DNA from: Vibrio sp. JC009
GTDB lineage: Bacteria; Pseudomonadota; Gammaproteobacteria; Enterobacterales; Vibrionaceae
Assembly (NCBI RefSeq): GCF_029016485.1
Contig: NZ_CP092106.1
Location: forward strand, 3,224,001-3,288,000
Reading direction: 5' to 3'
DNA length: 64,000 bases
The translations under genes and the position numbers were made by a program. The notes beneath the pieces are model-generated. The model was not told the DNA's origin. It was given only the letters and a program-made list of their open reading frames with translations, and searched no databases. Positions within the stretch are counted from its first letter, which is position 1, and each line of letters opens with the position of its first letter. Of the stretch, positions 1-10,366 are shown piece by piece.

Positions 1-16
1 GGTAGGAAACACGACT

Positions 17-1270
17 TTGGATTATTTTAATTATCAGGATGATGGCCAGCTATGGGCCGAAAACGTCCCACTAGAACAAATTGCTCAGCAATACGGTACA
101 CCACTTTATGTATATTCACGCGCGACTCTTGAGCGCCACTGGAATGCATTTGATAAAGCCGTTAGCGAACATCCGCACCTGGTCTGTTATGCAGTAAAAG
201 CAAACGGCAACATTGGTGTACTGAATGCACTGGCTCGTCTGGGCTCTGGCTTTGATATCGTATCAGGCGGTGAGCTTGAGCGTGTTATCGCAGCTGGTGG
301 TGATGCATCTAAAGTTGTTTTTTCCGGCGTTGGTAAAACAGAAGCCGAAATGAAGCGCGCTCTGGAACTGAAGATTAAGTGTTTCAACGTTGAATCAGAG
401 CCGGAACTGGAACGCCTTAACAAGGTTGCCGGCGAGCTGGGTGTTAAAGCGCCTATCTCTCTGAGAATCAACCCGGACGTAGACGCAAAAACGCACCCTT
501 ATATTTCTACCGGTCTGCGTGACAACAAGTTCGGTATCGCTTTTGACAGAGCAAGAGAAGTTTATAAGTTTGCAGACAGCCTTGAGTTTATCGAGGTTCA
601 TGGTATCGACTGCCATATCGGTTCACAGCTGACAGAGATTGAACCCTTTATCGATGCCACTGACCGACTGCTGGCACTGATCGATGCTCTGATTACTGAT
701 GGTATTCATATCAAGCACCTGGATGTTGGTGGTGGTCTTGGTGTTATCTACCGTGACGAACTGCCTCCTCAGCCATCCGATTACGCAAAGGCGCTGCTTG
801 CACGCCTTGAGAATCATCCTGAGATTGAGCTGATCTTCGAACCAGGCCGCGCTATCGCAGCTAACGCCGGCGTTCTGCTGACTAAAGTAGAATTCCTCAA
901 GCACACTGAATTTAAGAACTTCGCTATTGTTGATGCAGCGATGAACGATCTGATGCGCCCTGCACTTTACTCTGCATGGCAGGAAATCGTACCTGTAACA
1001 CCTCGTGAAGGTGAAGCAAACACTTACGATATCGTTGGCCCTGTATGTGAAACCGGCGACTTCCTCGGCAAAGACCGCGAACTGACACTTGAGCAGGATG
1101 ACCTGCTGGCCGTTCGTTCTGCCGGTGCTTATGGCTTTACCATGTCTTCAAACTATAACGCCAGAGTAAGAGCGGCTGAAGTTATGGTTGATGGTGATGC
1201 GGTTCACCTGATCAGAGAACGCGAGAAGATTTCAGATCTTTGGAATCTGGAACACCTGCTACCGGAGTAA
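17..1270 (+). CDS. lysA: Diaminopimelate decarboxylase
   Basis: PLP-dependent enzyme that decarboxylates meso-diaminopimelate to L-lysine, the last step of lysine synthesis (cytoplasm). The 417-aa product has the family's normal length. The PLP lysine sits in CYAVKANGN (about K61), the HIGSQ segment is near residue 200, the EPGRA phosphate-binding motif near 278 and the substrate/dimer motif VCETGDFLGKD near 345. The start is a TTG preceded by an AGGA sequence at the very edge of the window; no ATG in frame nearby would keep the conserved MDYFNY N-terminus. dapF follows after 11 bp on the same strand, so the two probably form one operon of the diaminopimelate/lysine branch. Confidence 0.95.
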   Translation: MDYFNYQDDGQLWAENVPLEQIAQQYGTPLYVYSRATLERHWNAFDKAVSEHPHLVCYAVKANGNIGVLNALARLGSGFDIVSGGELERVIAAGGDASKVVFSGVGKTEAEMKRALELKIKCFNVESEPELERLNKVAGELGVKAPISLRINPDVDAKTHPYISTGLRDNKFGIAFDRAREVYKFADSLEFIEVHGIDCHIGSQLTEIEPFIDATDRLLALIDALITDGIHIKHLDVGGGLGVIYRDELPPQPSDYAKALLARLENHPEIELIFEPGRAIAANAGVLLTKVEFLKHTEFKNFAIVDAAMNDLMRPALYSAWQEIVPVTPREGEANTYDIVGPVCETGDFLGKDRELTLEQDDLLAVRSAGAYGFTMSSNYNARVRAAEVMVDGDAVHLIREREKISDLWNLEHLLPE

Positions 1271-1281
1271 AATAAACCACT

Positions 1282-2112
1282 ATGCATTTCCATTTTTCTA
1301 AAATGCACGGGCTGGGTAATGACTTTATGGTCGTTGACTGCATTACCCAGAACATCTTCTTTTCTCCGGATTTGATCCGCCGTCTGGCGGATCGCAATAC
1401 AGGCATCGGTTTTGATCAGCTTTTGGTTGTCGAAGCTCCTTATGACCCGGAAACAGACTTCCACTACCGTATTTTCAATTCTGACGGTGGTGAAGTTGAG
1501 CAGTGCGGAAACGGCGCACGCTGTTTCGCCCGCTTTGTCAGAATGAAAGGCCTGACAAATAAGTACAGCATTGATGTCAGCACCAAGAAGGGCAAGATTG
1601 TCCTGAAGGTGGAAGAGAATGACCTTGTGACCGTCAATATGGGTGAACCGGTTTTTGAACCGGGCAAGATTCCTTTTAAGGCCAAAAAGGAAGAGAAAAC
1701 CTATATCCTTCGCGCTGACGAACATACTCTGTTTTGTGGAGCGGTCAGCATGGGCAACCCGCATGTGGTTACTGTGGTTGATGACGTAGACACCGCAGAT
1801 GTTGAAACGCTTGGTCCTCTGCTTGAGTCTCATGAGAGATTCCCCCAGCGTGCCAATGCCGGATTTATGCAGGTAGTAAGCCGTGAAGAAATACGTCTGC
1901 GTGTATACGAACGTGGTGCAGGTGAAACACAGGCTTGTGGTACAGGCGCATGTGGCGCAGTTGCTGTTGGTATCGTTCAGGGTCTGCTGGATAACAAAGT
2001 AAAAGTTAACCTGCCAGGCGGCGAACTGACCATACAGTGGGAAGGCCCGGGTCATCCGCTTTATATGACTGGACCTGTAGCCCATGTTTTCGATGGCCAG
2101 ATCTCCTGCTAA
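1282..2112 (+). CDS. dapF: Diaminopimelate epimerase
   Basis: Cofactor-independent epimerase converting LL- to meso-diaminopimelate, used for lysine and for peptidoglycan cross-links. The 276-aa protein matches the family length. The two catalytic cysteines are visible: C75 in the EQCGNGAR motif and C219 in QACGTGACG. The ATG start gives the conserved [16 protein letters not shown]-terminus. It sits between lysA and yigA, as in other gammaproteobacteria. A 293-codon antisense frame overlaps it but has no recognisable protein features. Confidence 0.97.
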   Translation: MHFHFSKMHGLGNDFMVVDCITQNIFFSPDLIRRLADRNTGIGFDQLLVVEAPYDPETDFHYRIFNSDGGEVEQCGNGARCFARFVRMKGLTNKYSIDVSTKKGKIVLKVEENDLVTVNMGEPVFEPGKIPFKAKKEEKTYILRADEHTLFCGAVSMGNPHVVTVVDDVDTADVETLGPLLESHERFPQRANAGFMQVVSREEIRLRVYERGAGETQACGTGACGAVAVGIVQGLLDNKVKVNLPGGELTIQWEGPGHPLYMTGPVAHVFDGQISC

Positions 2113-2138
2113 CCCAACAGATCAAAAGAGGACATATT

Positions 2139-2843
2139 GTGTCTCAGATAGAAGCGGGCGCTTTATCCGCTGAAATTGTAGAAGAGTATTTAAGAGATCA
2201 TCCGGACTTTCTCAAGAACAGACCGGCACTGATCGAAAAGCTGTCCCTGTCTCATAAAGAGCAGGGAGCTGTCTCTCTGGTAGAGATTCAGCTTCGCAGA
2301 CAAAGAGAAAAAATCGCCGAACTGGAAGAAGAGATCACTCAGCTGATGTCTCTTGCGGCTAAAAACGATAAAACCTTTTACGAGTTTATGGAGCTGCAGG
2401 AGCAGGTTCTGAAATGCTCAACGGTTAATGAGCTGATCACCGCCGTTGCGCAGAAAGCAGCTTCTCTTGGCCTTAAAGGCTATGTTCGCCTGATAGACAG
2501 CCCGGAAAAGGCACACTACCTGAGCTACGATAACTGGCACAGTTTTGCAGCCAGCCACTTCAATGGCAAAGATGCGTACCTGGGAAGACTGAGAAAAGCA
2601 GACCGTGAACTGCTGTTTGGTAATGAGAGCGTCCCTGAGCTTGGCTCCTATGTGGTTCTGTCACTAACCAAGCATAAGCCTCTGGGCGTTATCGCATTCT
2701 CCAGCGAAGATGGCGGCCACTTTCAGCCAAATATGGACACCCTGTTCCTGAAACACCTTGCGCTGACGGTTTCTCACCTGGTTTCCTGCATGACATCAAG
2801 TTGTGGGGACACTGACCATGTCATCGAACAAACCCCTGCCTGA
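2139..2843 (+). CDS. yigA: DUF484 family protein (YigA-like)
   Basis: Protein of 234 aa in the DUF484 family, which has a GAF-like fold; its biochemical role is unknown. A coiled-coil-like stretch (about residues 45-75, rich in R, E, K and Q) precedes the GAF-like half. The open frame extends upstream to 2037 into dapF, but the GTG at 2139 behind an AAAAGAGGA ribosome binding site gives the family-typical length and N-terminus (VSQIEAGALSAEIVEEYL). The 3' end overlaps xerC by 26 bp, indicating translational coupling. The dapF-yigA-xerC-yigB order is the standard gammaproteobacterial one. Confidence 0.88.
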   Translation: MSQIEAGALSAEIVEEYLRDHPDFLKNRPALIEKLSLSHKEQGAVSLVEIQLRRQREKIAELEEEITQLMSLAAKNDKTFYEFMELQEQVLKCSTVNELITAVAQKAASLGLKGYVRLIDSPEKAHYLSYDNWHSFAASHFNGKDAYLGRLRKADRELLFGNESVPELGSYVVLSLTKHKPLGVIAFSSEDGGHFQPNMDTLFLKHLALTVSHLVSCMTSSCGDTDHVIEQTPA

Positions 2844-3741
2844 TAGTTTAAGCGCTTCTCTGGAGCGCTTTCTCGAATATCTCAGAGCTGAGCGAGGGCT
2901 TAGCCAGCATACGATAAAGAACTACCGGCAACAGCTTGAAATCATTAGTCAGCTCTTTCATGAAAGAGGTTTAGAGCACTGGGAAGACATAGATCCCAGT
3001 TGGGTCCGGCACCTGGTTACTCTGTGTGTAAAACAGGATATAAAACCCAGCAGCATTTCCACCCGCCTCTCTTCCCTGAGAAGTTTCTTTGACTACCTGA
3101 TCTTACAGGGCGAACTCTCTGCCAATCCGGCAAAAGGTATTAGCGCGCCAAGAAAAGAGAAAAGACTGCCTAAAAATATAGATGTGGATTCCGTTAATCA
3201 GTTGCTCGAAGTAGATGAAAGCGATCCGCTGGCCGTCCGTGACAGAGCTATTATGGAGCTGATGTACGGAACCGGTCTGCGACTGGCAGAACTGGTGGAT
3301 ATCAACCTTAAAGATATTCACACTCAGAAAGATGAGCTACGGGTTGTGGGTAAAGGAAATAAAGAACGTAAGGTTCCTTTTACCGGTTATGCCAGAGAGT
3401 GGGTCAGCAAGTGGCTGAAAGTTCGCCCCGCTCTGGTAAAGGATGCCGATGAGCCTGCACTGTTTCTCTCAAAACTCGGCCGCCGGATCTCGCACCGGAA
3501 TATACAGAAAAGAATGGAAGAGTGGGGATTAAAGCAAGGCGTTGCCAGCCATATTTCCCCGCACAAACTACGCCACTCCTTTGCAACACATATTCTGGAA
3601 TCCAGCGGAAACCTCAGAGCAGTTCAGGAACTGCTGGGGCATGAGAACATCTCAACCACTCAGGTTTATACGCACCTGAATTTCCAACACCTGGCTCAGG
3701 AATACGATAAAGCCCATCCCCGAGCAAAGAAAAACAAGTGA
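2818..3741 (+). CDS. xerC: Tyrosine recombinase XerC
   Basis: Site-specific recombinase that works with XerD at dif to resolve chromosome dimers. The 307-aa protein has the N-terminal SAM-like core-binding domain (about 10-100) and the C-terminal catalytic domain. The catalytic residues are all visible: R155 (GTGLRLAEL), K179 (GKGNKER), H249 and R252 (HKLRHSFATH), H275 (LGHENISTT) and the nucleophile Y284 (QVYTHL). The ATG at 2818 follows a GGGGA ribosome binding site; a GTG five codons upstream is possible. It overlaps yigA and is followed by yigB. Confidence 0.96.
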   Translation: MSSNKPLPDSLSASLERFLEYLRAERGLSQHTIKNYRQQLEIISQLFHERGLEHWEDIDPSWVRHLVTLCVKQDIKPSSISTRLSSLRSFFDYLILQGELSANPAKGISAPRKEKRLPKNIDVDSVNQLLEVDESDPLAVRDRAIMELMYGTGLRLAELVDINLKDIHTQKDELRVVGKGNKERKVPFTGYAREWVSKWLKVRPALVKDADEPALFLSKLGRRISHRNIQKRMEEWGLKQGVASHISPHKLRHSFATHILESSGNLRAVQELLGHENISTTQVYTHLNFQHLAQEYDKAHPRAKKNK

Positions 3742-3748
3742 AACCACT

Positions 3749-4465
3749 ATGCTGATATACCGAAGCCCTAAGCCAGTTAAGGCCATGACATTTGATCTGG
3801 ATGACACACTCTACGACAACAAGCCCGTTATCCAGAATGTAGAACGAGAAATGGTTAAGTGGCTTCACACCCATCACCCGGTTTCGTCAACGATTCCGGT
3901 CACCCACTGGCAGCAGATAAAAAGGGAGATAGCCTTAGCTAACCCTGAAATATGCCATGATGTGACGCTCTGGCGCCAGACTCAGATTCAGGAAGGACTG
4001 ACCCGTTTAGGCTATGCTCAGGAGCAGGCTGAAAATGCGGCTAAGGATGGTATCGAGCATGCGTTATGGCTGCGAAATCAGGTAGATGTTCCATGTGAAA
4101 CACATGAGGTTATGGAAAAACTGGCCAGCAAAATCCCCCTTATCGCCATTACCAATGGCAATGTTGACCCGGAGAAAATCGGTATTGCTCACTACTTCCG
4201 CCAGGTATATAAAGCAGGCCCGGACGGAAAAGCCAAACCTTTTTCAGATATGTTTGATTTAAGCGCAGCACACCTGAAGATAAACCGGGAAAACATTCTG
4301 CATGTTGGCGATCACCTGAGAACCGACGTGTGCGGTGCTAAAAATGCAGGCTTTCAGGCTTGCTGGACCAACTACTCGGGTCAGACCATCAGGGATACAA
4401 AAAAAGCCCGTATACTGCCCGATATAGAAATTTGTGACCTGTCCGAGCTTCTTGCTTTAGTCTGA
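3749..4465 (+). CDS. yigB: HAD-family hydrolase (YigB-like)
   Basis: Haloacid-dehalogenase-superfamily phosphatase of 238 aa. Motif I is FDLDDTLYDN, with the nucleophile D16 and acid/base D18; motif II is ITNGN near residue 133; motif III/IV is the VGDHLRTDVCGAKNAG segment near 190. The E. coli homologue YigB dephosphorylates FMN in riboflavin synthesis and acts on other sugar phosphates; the same activity is inferred here from family and gene order (7 bp after xerC). Substrate choice cannot be read from the sequence. Confidence 0.88.
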   Translation: MLIYRSPKPVKAMTFDLDDTLYDNKPVIQNVEREMVKWLHTHHPVSSTIPVTHWQQIKREIALANPEICHDVTLWRQTQIQEGLTRLGYAQEQAENAAKDGIEHALWLRNQVDVPCETHEVMEKLASKIPLIAITNGNVDPEKIGIAHYFRQVYKAGPDGKAKPFSDMFDLSAAHLKINRENILHVGDHLRTDVCGAKNAGFQACWTNYSGQTIRDTKKARILPDIEICDLSELLALV

Positions 4466-4624
4466 TACTACGTATTGTTTAAAAATGCGACACCAGTAAT
4501 GACTCAATACTGACAATTTCATACAATGTTCGTAACAAACTAGAACTAAGATTCTAGGGTTTTACTAAGATTAAATTTATTTCCCCCGAAGAAAGATAAC
4601 GTCAGACAGGTATCAAAGTAAGTA
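4466..4624. other. Intergenic region before the FIST-GGDEF-EAL gene
   Basis: This 159-bp AT-rich gap separates yigB from the FIST signalling gene. No clear terminator hairpin or consensus promoter was recognised. The downstream gene probably has its own promoter here. Confidence 0.4.
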
Positions 4625-7108
4625 ATGCGCAACTTTTCATTCATCGTTGCCGATGAACAACAACTGCTGGACAGCTTAAACAAGCTGGATCTGAGTCCGG
4701 CGAATACATACCTGATCCAGATATGCTCCACTCAGGGTGCGGAGCATGGATTGGCGTTCAGCGAAATTATCCGTTCAGAGCTTACCACTGCAACGGTGAT
4801 CGGACACAGTACCAGCAACTATATTTATAACGCGGAAATCAAAGAACACGGAAGCCTGATTCTTATCACCGAGTTTACCGATACCAGGCTCACTTCCGCT
4901 CTGATCCCCATATCCGAAAACCAGACTCAGGATAGCCTGTCCCTTACTGACCGGCTGGCTATGTCGTCCGAAACCAAAGCGGTTATCAGCTTCGCCGATG
5001 GGATTACCTCCAAAGACCGGGCTCTGTACAGCAGTTTCGATGCATTGCAGAACGAAGTGCCTGTCGCGGGCGGTGCAGCACAGCAGAATGCTCACGGCAC
5101 CTGGGTATTACTAAACAGCCAGATAGCAAAGCACGCCGTGGCTGCTGTTGCTTTACACGGAGATAAGCTGAGTATCTGGCATGGCGGTTTTATCGAATGG
5201 AACCCTGTCGGGCGCTTTTTCGAAGTGACTGAAGTGGAAGGGAATGCCGTTGTTAGCCTGAATAACCAGCCCTGTTACGATGTTTACAGGCACTACCTTG
5301 CGGAAGATAAGTCACTTAGCATTTATGATCTGAATAGCTTTCCTCTGATGTTAGGAAACCGGACACGGCAAAACGTCTTTGTTCCCACCCGGATTTTACC
5401 CGATGGCGCTATCGAGTTTAATGAGCCATTGACGGTTGGAGATAAGGTTCGTTTTAGCTATAACCACCCTTCTCTGACTCTGGAACAGGTTCAGAACGAA
5501 GCAGAACAACTTGTTGTCGACCTGCCGGACATCCTGTTTATTTACAACTGCTCTTCCCGGTTAAACTTTGCAGAAAGCAATAACGAGTTAAAAGCATTTC
5601 AGGCCGTAGCACCAACACAGGGAAGTTATTTTGCAGCCGAGCTCTGCAGGACAAATCAGCAGTATATTTTACATCATAGCCTGACTTATCTTGCCCTGAG
5701 GGAAGGTGAGCCAGATGTAAACCGGGTGGAACGTAGCAAGCAAGACACGAAAAGAGACAAAATATCGCCTCTGTTTTCTCTGATTCACAACGCCATTGCT
5801 GATGCTGACAAGATGCACTCCAGCATGGAGCTCAGGCTGAAAGAACAGACCAGAAAACTGACGGAGAGCTATCGTGTCGACCTCCGGACTTCTCTTCCTA
5901 ACCGGGTAGCTCTGCGGGAAAGGCTGCAAAAGATGCGCCTCAACGACCATCTGGTCACGATGAAGCTGACTAACTTCCGGCAGATCAACGAAAAATATGG
6001 CTACCAGATAGGCGATCAGTTACTGCGTGAGCTTAGCCAATTTGGAAGCCGCTATTTTGAGTCCCGCTTCCCGGGTAACTATATCTTCAGTATCGGCGTC
6101 GGTGAGTGGGCGCTAGTGCTTAAATCTGATGCGACAACCTCATCCATTAAGCGCGAGCTTTACGAGTTCACCGAAAAACTGGAACACATAGACTTTAAAC
6201 CAGAAGGGATATCCGAGATGGATTACCTTTCTGTCTCCCTGAATACTGGTTTAATCAGCCGCCGGGATTATCCCGAACTGTCTGTAGATGAAATGCTGAT
6301 AAAGTCCATTGAGGCCAGACGCTGGGCAAGAATCAACAATCACCATGTCTGCAACGCCAAACAGCTGGAGCCGGAGAATGATAAGCGTCAGTCTCAACTG
6401 AACTGGTTGTCCTGTGTCAGCAAAGCCATTATCAGTAACAACGTACTGACCTATGCTCAGCCTATCGTAGAGGCGAATAGCCATAAAGAAGTGGCTTGTG
6501 AGTGCCTGGTCCGGATAAAAGATGGTGAAAGACTGATCTCTCCGGGACAGTTTCTGCCGATAATCGAAGGCACTCATCTGTATACCCGCTTAAGCAGGCA
6601 GATGATCACCAATACCTTCTCTCTGATGAAAGAACGTCAGGAGGCCTTTTCCATCAACCTGTCGCCTCAGGATATGCTCAGTGACAAGACCATTAAGATT
6701 CTTGAGCAATACCTGCTGGCCTTTGATGACCCTTCCCGGGTAGGCCTGGAAGTGCTTGAATCCCAGCAGATACACGATTATGGCCGTATGATTGAGGTCT
6801 GTAATCACCTGAAAAACCTTGGCGCACGGATCATTGTCGATGACTTTGGCTCAGGCTACTCAAATATCGATGAGATAATCAAACTTGAACCTCAGGTGAT
6901 CAAGATTGACGGCAGCCTGATTAAGAATATCGATACCGATCCAAGGCAAAGGAAGGTAACACAGACCATGATTCAGCTCTGCAAGGTGGTTGGAGCAACA
7001 ACCGTTGCCGAGTTTGTCCACAACGAGCAGGTGTGCAAAATAGCAGAAGATCTGGGAGTGGACTTCCTTCAGGGATACTACTTTGGCGAACCGACTCTGC
7101 TGGGCTAA
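4625..7108 (+). CDS. FIST sensor protein with degenerate GGDEF and intact-looking EAL domain
   Basis: Predicted cyclic-di-GMP signalling protein of 827 aa without signal peptide or membrane segments, so probably cytosolic. The N-terminal ~370 residues are FIST-N/FIST-C domains, thought to bind small ligands such as amino acids. A linker (about 385-410) leads to a GGDEF domain whose signature is replaced by GVGEW, so diguanylate cyclase activity is unlikely. The EAL domain (about 590-825) keeps the key residues: ECLVR in place of EALVR, INLSP, LEVLES, DDFGSGYSN, VIKIDG, VAEFV and FLQGYYFG. The likely function is a ligand-controlled c-di-GMP phosphodiesterase. It stands alone on the plus strand, convergent with cobA. 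Confidence 0.85.
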   Translation: MRNFSFIVADEQQLLDSLNKLDLSPANTYLIQICSTQGAEHGLAFSEIIRSELTTATVIGHSTSNYIYNAEIKEHGSLILITEFTDTRLTSALIPISENQTQDSLSLTDRLAMSSETKAVISFADGITSKDRALYSSFDALQNEVPVAGGAAQQNAHGTWVLLNSQIAKHAVAAVALHGDKLSIWHGGFIEWNPVGRFFEVTEVEGNAVVSLNNQPCYDVYRHYLAEDKSLSIYDLNSFPLMLGNRTRQNVFVPTRILPDGAIEFNEPLTVGDKVRFSYNHPSLTLEQVQNEAEQLVVDLPDILFIYNCSSRLNFAESNNELKAFQAVAPTQGSYFAAELCRTNQQYILHHSLTYLALREGEPDVNRVERSKQDTKRDKISPLFSLIHNAIADADKMHSSMELRLKEQTRKLTESYRVDLRTSLPNRVALRERLQKMRLNDHLVTMKLTNFRQINEKYGYQIGDQLLRELSQFGSRYFESRFPGNYIFSIGVGEWALVLKSDATTSSIKRELYEFTEKLEHIDFKPEGISEMDYLSVSLNTGLISRRDYPELSVDEMLIKSIEARRWARINNHHVCNAKQLEPENDKRQSQLNWLSCVSKAIISNNVLTYAQPIVEANSHKEVACECLVRIKDGERLISPGQFLPIIEGTHLYTRLSRQMITNTFSLMKERQEAFSINLSPQDMLSDKTIKILEQYLLAFDDPSRVGLEVLESQQIHDYGRMIEVCNHLKNLGARIIVDDFGSGYSNIDEIIKLEPQVIKIDGSLIKNIDTDPRQRKVTQTMIQLCKVVGATTVAEFVHNEQVCKIAEDLGVDFLQGYYFGEPTLLG

Positions 7109-7127
7109 ACAAAAACAGCGTTTAGCC
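7103..7127. terminator. Hairpin overlapping two convergent stop codons
   Basis: A perfect 8-bp stem (GGCTAAAC/GTTTAGCC) with a 9-nt A-rich loop spans the stop codons of the EAL gene (plus) and cobA (minus). There is no clear T-run on either side, so it may be a weak bidirectional terminator or an RNA 3'-end stabiliser. Confidence 0.4.
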
Positions 7128-7913
7128 GAAGCCGGCCACTGCCTGTACCGGTTCATATACCTGTGCGGCAGTGCCAAACCAGTGTAATTTCTCTGAAAGT
7201 GTGACCACCTCTCCAATCACTATCAGAGAAGGCGAACTGGCTAATTGCGCCATTTCCGCTAACTGATACAGCTCACCGGTAATCACCTTTTGCTGCTTCT
7301 GTGTGCCACGCTCAATAATCGCGATTGGCGTCCGGGCATCACGTTTATGCAGCAAAAGCTGCTCCTGAATATAAGCGGCCTTCATCAGTCCCATATAAAT
7401 GACCAGAGTCTGCTTACCCCGCGCCAGAGTAGACCAGTCAAGCTTATCTCCGTCTGGCTTCTGATGTCCGGTGATAAACATAGCGGTCTGAGCACAATCG
7501 CGATGAGTCAGCGGGATACCCGCGTATGCGGTTGCTCCGGCTGCAGCGGTAATGCCCGGAACGACCTGGAACGAAATGCCCGCATCAGCCAGAACTTCCA
7601 GCTCTTCACCACCGCGGCCAAAAACAAAGGGGTCTCCGCCTTTTAAGCGCACTACCCTTTTACCCGTTCCGGCAAACTTAACCAATAAGCGGTTGGTCTC
7701 CTCCTGCAGCACACTATGATGCCCGGCGCGCTTGCCGACACAGACTAACTCTGCATCGCGGTTTACCAGCGCCATCACTTCATCTGAGACCAGGTAGTCA
7801 TACAGCACCACCTCTGCCTTTTGCATAAATTTCAGCGCACGAAGGGTCAGCAAATCAGCATCTCCCGGGCCGGCGCCAATCAGGACAACTTCGCCTTTAA
7901 ATTCCTGAACCAT
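7122..7913 (-). CDS. cobA: Uroporphyrinogen-III C-methyltransferase
   Basis: SAM-dependent methyltransferase making precorrin-2, the siroheme precursor required by sulfite reductase. The 263-aa protein has family motifs [16 protein letters not shown] (N-terminus), [25 protein letters not shown] and [23 protein letters not shown]. It is the single-domain SUMT form, without the CysG dehydrogenase/chelatase half. The start at 7913 has a GGAGAG ribosome binding site and overlaps the end of cysH by 17 bp; longer starts lie further inside cysH. It is the last gene of the cysJIH-cobA operon, which links cofactor supply to the siroheme enzyme CysI. Confidence 0.92.
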   Translation of the reverse strand: MVQEFKGEVVLIGAGPGDADLLTLRALKFMQKAEVVLYDYLVSDEVMALVNRDAELVCVGKRAGHHSVLQEETNRLLVKFAGTGKRVVRLKGGDPFVFGRGGEELEVLADAGISFQVVPGITAAAGATAYAGIPLTHRDCAQTAMFITGHQKPDGDKLDWSTLARGKQTLVIYMGLMKAAYIQEQLLLHKRDARTPIAIIERGTQKQQKVITGELYQLAEMAQLASSPSLIVIGEVVTLSEKLHWFGTAAQVYEPVQAVAGFG

Positions 7914-8658
7914 TGATCTCTCCGCTATCTTCATGCAAGCCACACTCTCGTTTAAGACCAAAAAACCGGGTCTCTTCTTCACTCATACCCGGCTCCCACT
8001 TCTGAGTGGTGTGAGTATCCCCCACCGAGAGGTAGCCCTGATCCCACAATGGATGGTAAGGCAGCTCATTCTCTTTCAGATAGTAATGAACATCCTTATT
8101 AGTCCAGTCGACCAGCGGCAAGAACTTAAATACTCCGTTTTGTATAGCCAGGACCGGCAGCTTCGCTCTCGAGCCTGACTGCTCCCGGCGAAGCCCTGAA
8201 AACCAGGTTCCGGCCTTTAGCTCATGCAGGGCACGGCGCATGGGCTCAACCTTGTTCAGGCGGTTGTACTTCTCAAGCCCCTCAATCCCCTGTTCCCATA
8301 AGCGGCCATGGCGCGCTTCCTGCCAAACCGGACTGGTATCAGCCCGAAAAACCTTAAGGTTAAGGCTCAGGCGTTCGCTAAGCTCATCGATAAAACTGTA
8401 GGTTTCAGGAAACAGATACCCGGTGTCAGTCAGGATAACCGGGGTATCCGGCCTTTCCTGAGTGACCAGGTGCAACATCACAGCCGCCTGGATACCAAAG
8501 CTGGAACTCAGGACAAACTCACCCTCAAGCTTATCAAGAGCCCACTGAACTCTTTGCTGAGCACTTAACTGCTCCAGCTCTGAATTCACTTGCGCAAGGC
8601 GAAGCGTTTGCTCCTCTTTCGGCAGGGCGCTCAGCTCCGCCAGACCAAAATCAGGCAT
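7897..8658 (-). CDS. cysH: Phosphoadenylyl-sulfate (PAPS) reductase
   Basis: Thioredoxin-dependent reductase converting PAPS to sulfite and PAP. The 253-aa protein shows the PP-loop region ([14 protein letters not shown]), the [11 protein letters not shown] motif and the C-terminal catalytic ECGLH motif (C239). It lacks the extra cysteine pairs of APS reductases, which points to the PAPS type. The ATG at 8658 has a strong GGAGGG ribosome binding site and overlaps cysI by 8 bp; the open frame continues upstream inside cysI but is not needed. It lies between cysI and cobA in one operon. Confidence 0.95.
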   Translation of the reverse strand: MPDFGLAELSALPKEEQTLRLAQVNSELEQLSAQQRVQWALDKLEGEFVLSSSFGIQAAVMLHLVTQERPDTPVILTDTGYLFPETYSFIDELSERLSLNLKVFRADTSPVWQEARHGRLWEQGIEGLEKYNRLNKVEPMRRALHELKAGTWFSGLRREQSGSRAKLPVLAIQNGVFKFLPLVDWTNKDVHYYLKENELPYHPLWDQGYLSVGDTHTTQKWEPGMSEEETRFFGLKRECGLHEDSGEINGSGI

Positions 8659-10366
8659 GGAAATCCCTCCATGATACAAACACTTCATCAACAATCTGTT
8701 TGCGGATAACGAAGTCACCAAAGGCTTCATTCTGGTTACGCTCTTTGGACCAAAGCCCTATCAGAGTATCCAGCTCCTGCAGGATCTGTTTGTCGGTTAT
8801 GTTTTCTTTATACATTTTCGGAATTCGGGTTCCGGCAGTATTACCGCCTAAGTGCAGGTTGTAACGACCAGGCCCTTTTCCAACCAGACCAACTTCTGCC
8901 AGCATGGCGCGTCCACAACCATTCGGACACCCTGTGACCCTGAGGATTATGTGCTCTCCATTTACCCCGTACTTATCCAGCAGACCTTCGACCTCAGTAA
9001 CAAACTCTGGCAGAAAACGTTCAGCTTCCGCCATCGCCAAAGGGCAAGTAGGAAAAGACACGCATGCCATAGAGTTCTTTCTCTGCTCACTGACCGCCTC
9101 ATCCAGCAAACCATACTGGCGCGCCAGTGCCTCAATAGCGGCTTTGTTTTCTGCCTCTACACCCGCAATAATCAGGTTCTGGTTGGCCGTCATCCGAAAA
9201 TCACCGCTATGAACTTTGGCGATCTCAGCCACTCCAGTTTTCAGAGGCTTCCCCGGATAGTCCAGCAAACGGCCATTCTCGATAAACAGAGTCAGATGGT
9301 GCTTACCATCAATGCCTTCAAGCCAGCCAATCTGATCACCACGTCCGGTAAACTCATAGGGACGACTTGCACCAAAGGTCACTCCAGCCCGTCTTTCCAC
9401 CTCTTGTCTGAAGGTGTCAATTCCCACGCGATCCAGTGTGTATTTGGTTTTGGCATTTTTACGGTTCGAACGGTTGCCCCTGTCTCTCTGGGTTGTCACC
9501 ACTGCTTCAGCAACGGCCAGAGTGTGCTCAAGCGGGATAAAGCCAAAGTCATCCGCCCTGCGCGGATAAGTGGAGGTATCACCATGAGTCATTGCCAGAC
9601 CACCGCCAACCAGCACATTAAAACCAACCAGCCTGCCTTCTTCTGCGATGGCAACAAAGTTAAGATCATTAGCATGCACATCCACATCGTTCTGAGGCGG
9701 TATTACCACTGTGGTCTTAAACTTACGGGGAAGATAGTTACTACCCAGAACCGGCTCTTTATCGCTCTCCTCGATTTTCTCACCATCCAGCCAGATTTCG
9801 GCATAAGCGCGGGTTTTAGGCAGCAGATGCTCACTGATCTTAGCCGCCCACTGGTAGGCTTCCTGGTGCAGTTCTGACTCAACCGGATTTGAAGTACAGA
9901 GAACATTGCGGTTTACATCACCCGCTGTGGCGATGGAATCTATACCTATCCTGTTCAGAGTCTGGTGCATCTTCTTAATGTCAGGCTTCAGTACACCATG
10001 GAACTGAAATGTCTGGCGGGTCGTCAGACGGATACTGCCGTACATGGTGCTCTCCTGAGCAAACTTATCGATCGCCAGCCACTGCTGCGGAGTGATAACG
10101 CCTCCCGGCATACGGGCACGCAGCATCACGTTATGCAGAGGCTCCAGCTTCTGCTTTATGCGCTCAGCTCTGATATCTCTGTCATCCTGCTGGTACATGC
10201 CATGGAAGCGGATCAGCTGGAAGTTGTCTGCGCTGAAACCACCCGTCATATGATCATTAAGATCTTCAGTGATCGTGCCTCGCAGATAGTTACTTTCCCG
10301 TTTAAGACGCTCATTATCAGACAGCGGCCCTAATACCTGACCCAATACTTCTTGTTGTTCACTCAT
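8651..10366 (-). CDS. cysI: Sulfite reductase hemoprotein beta subunit
   Basis: Catalytic subunit of assimilatory sulfite reductase, reducing sulfite to sulfide with siroheme and a 4Fe-4S cluster. The 571-aa length is typical. The cluster/siroheme cysteines are visible as CVSFPTC (about residue 435) and TGCPNGCG (about 480). The N-terminal region contains the substrate-binding segment [12 protein letters not shown]. It starts inside the cysJ stop codon (TAATG arrangement, 1-bp overlap), implying coupled translation with the flavoprotein subunit. A long antisense frame on the plus strand (8852-9877) has no protein-like features. Confidence 0.97.
   Translation of the reverse strand: MSEQQEVLGQVLGPLSDNERLKRESNYLRGTITEDLNDHMTGGFSADNFQLIRFHGMYQQDDRDIRAERIKQKLEPLHNVMLRARMPGGVITPQQWLAIDKFAQESTMYGSIRLTTRQTFQFHGVLKPDIKKMHQTLNRIGIDSIATAGDVNRNVLCTSNPVESELHQEAYQWAAKISEHLLPKTRAYAEIWLDGEKIEESDKEPVLGSNYLPRKFKTTVVIPPQNDVDVHANDLNFVAIAEEGRLVGFNVLVGGGLAMTHGDTSTYPRRADDFGFIPLEHTLAVAEAVVTTQRDRGNRSNRKNAKTKYTLDRVGIDTFRQEVERRAGVTFGASRPYEFTGRGDQIGWLEGIDGKHHLTLFIENGRLLDYPGKPLKTGVAEIAKVHSGDFRMTANQNLIIAGVEAENKAAIEALARQYGLLDEAVSEQRKNSMACVSFPTCPLAMAEAERFLPEFVTEVEGLLDKYGVNGEHIILRVTGCPNGCGRAMLAEVGLVGKGPGRYNLHLGGNTAGTRIPKMYKENITDKQILQELDTLIGLWSKERNQNEAFGDFVIRKQIVDEVFVSWRDFHA

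Noticed and set aside
1204..2085. 293-codon minus-strand frame opposite dapF
   Set aside because: Antisense shadow of a well-supported gene; the product has no domain-like pattern.
8852..9877. 341-codon plus-strand frame opposite cysI
   Set aside because: Antisense shadow caused by the codon bias of cysI; rich in His, Ser and Thr, with no recognisable motif.
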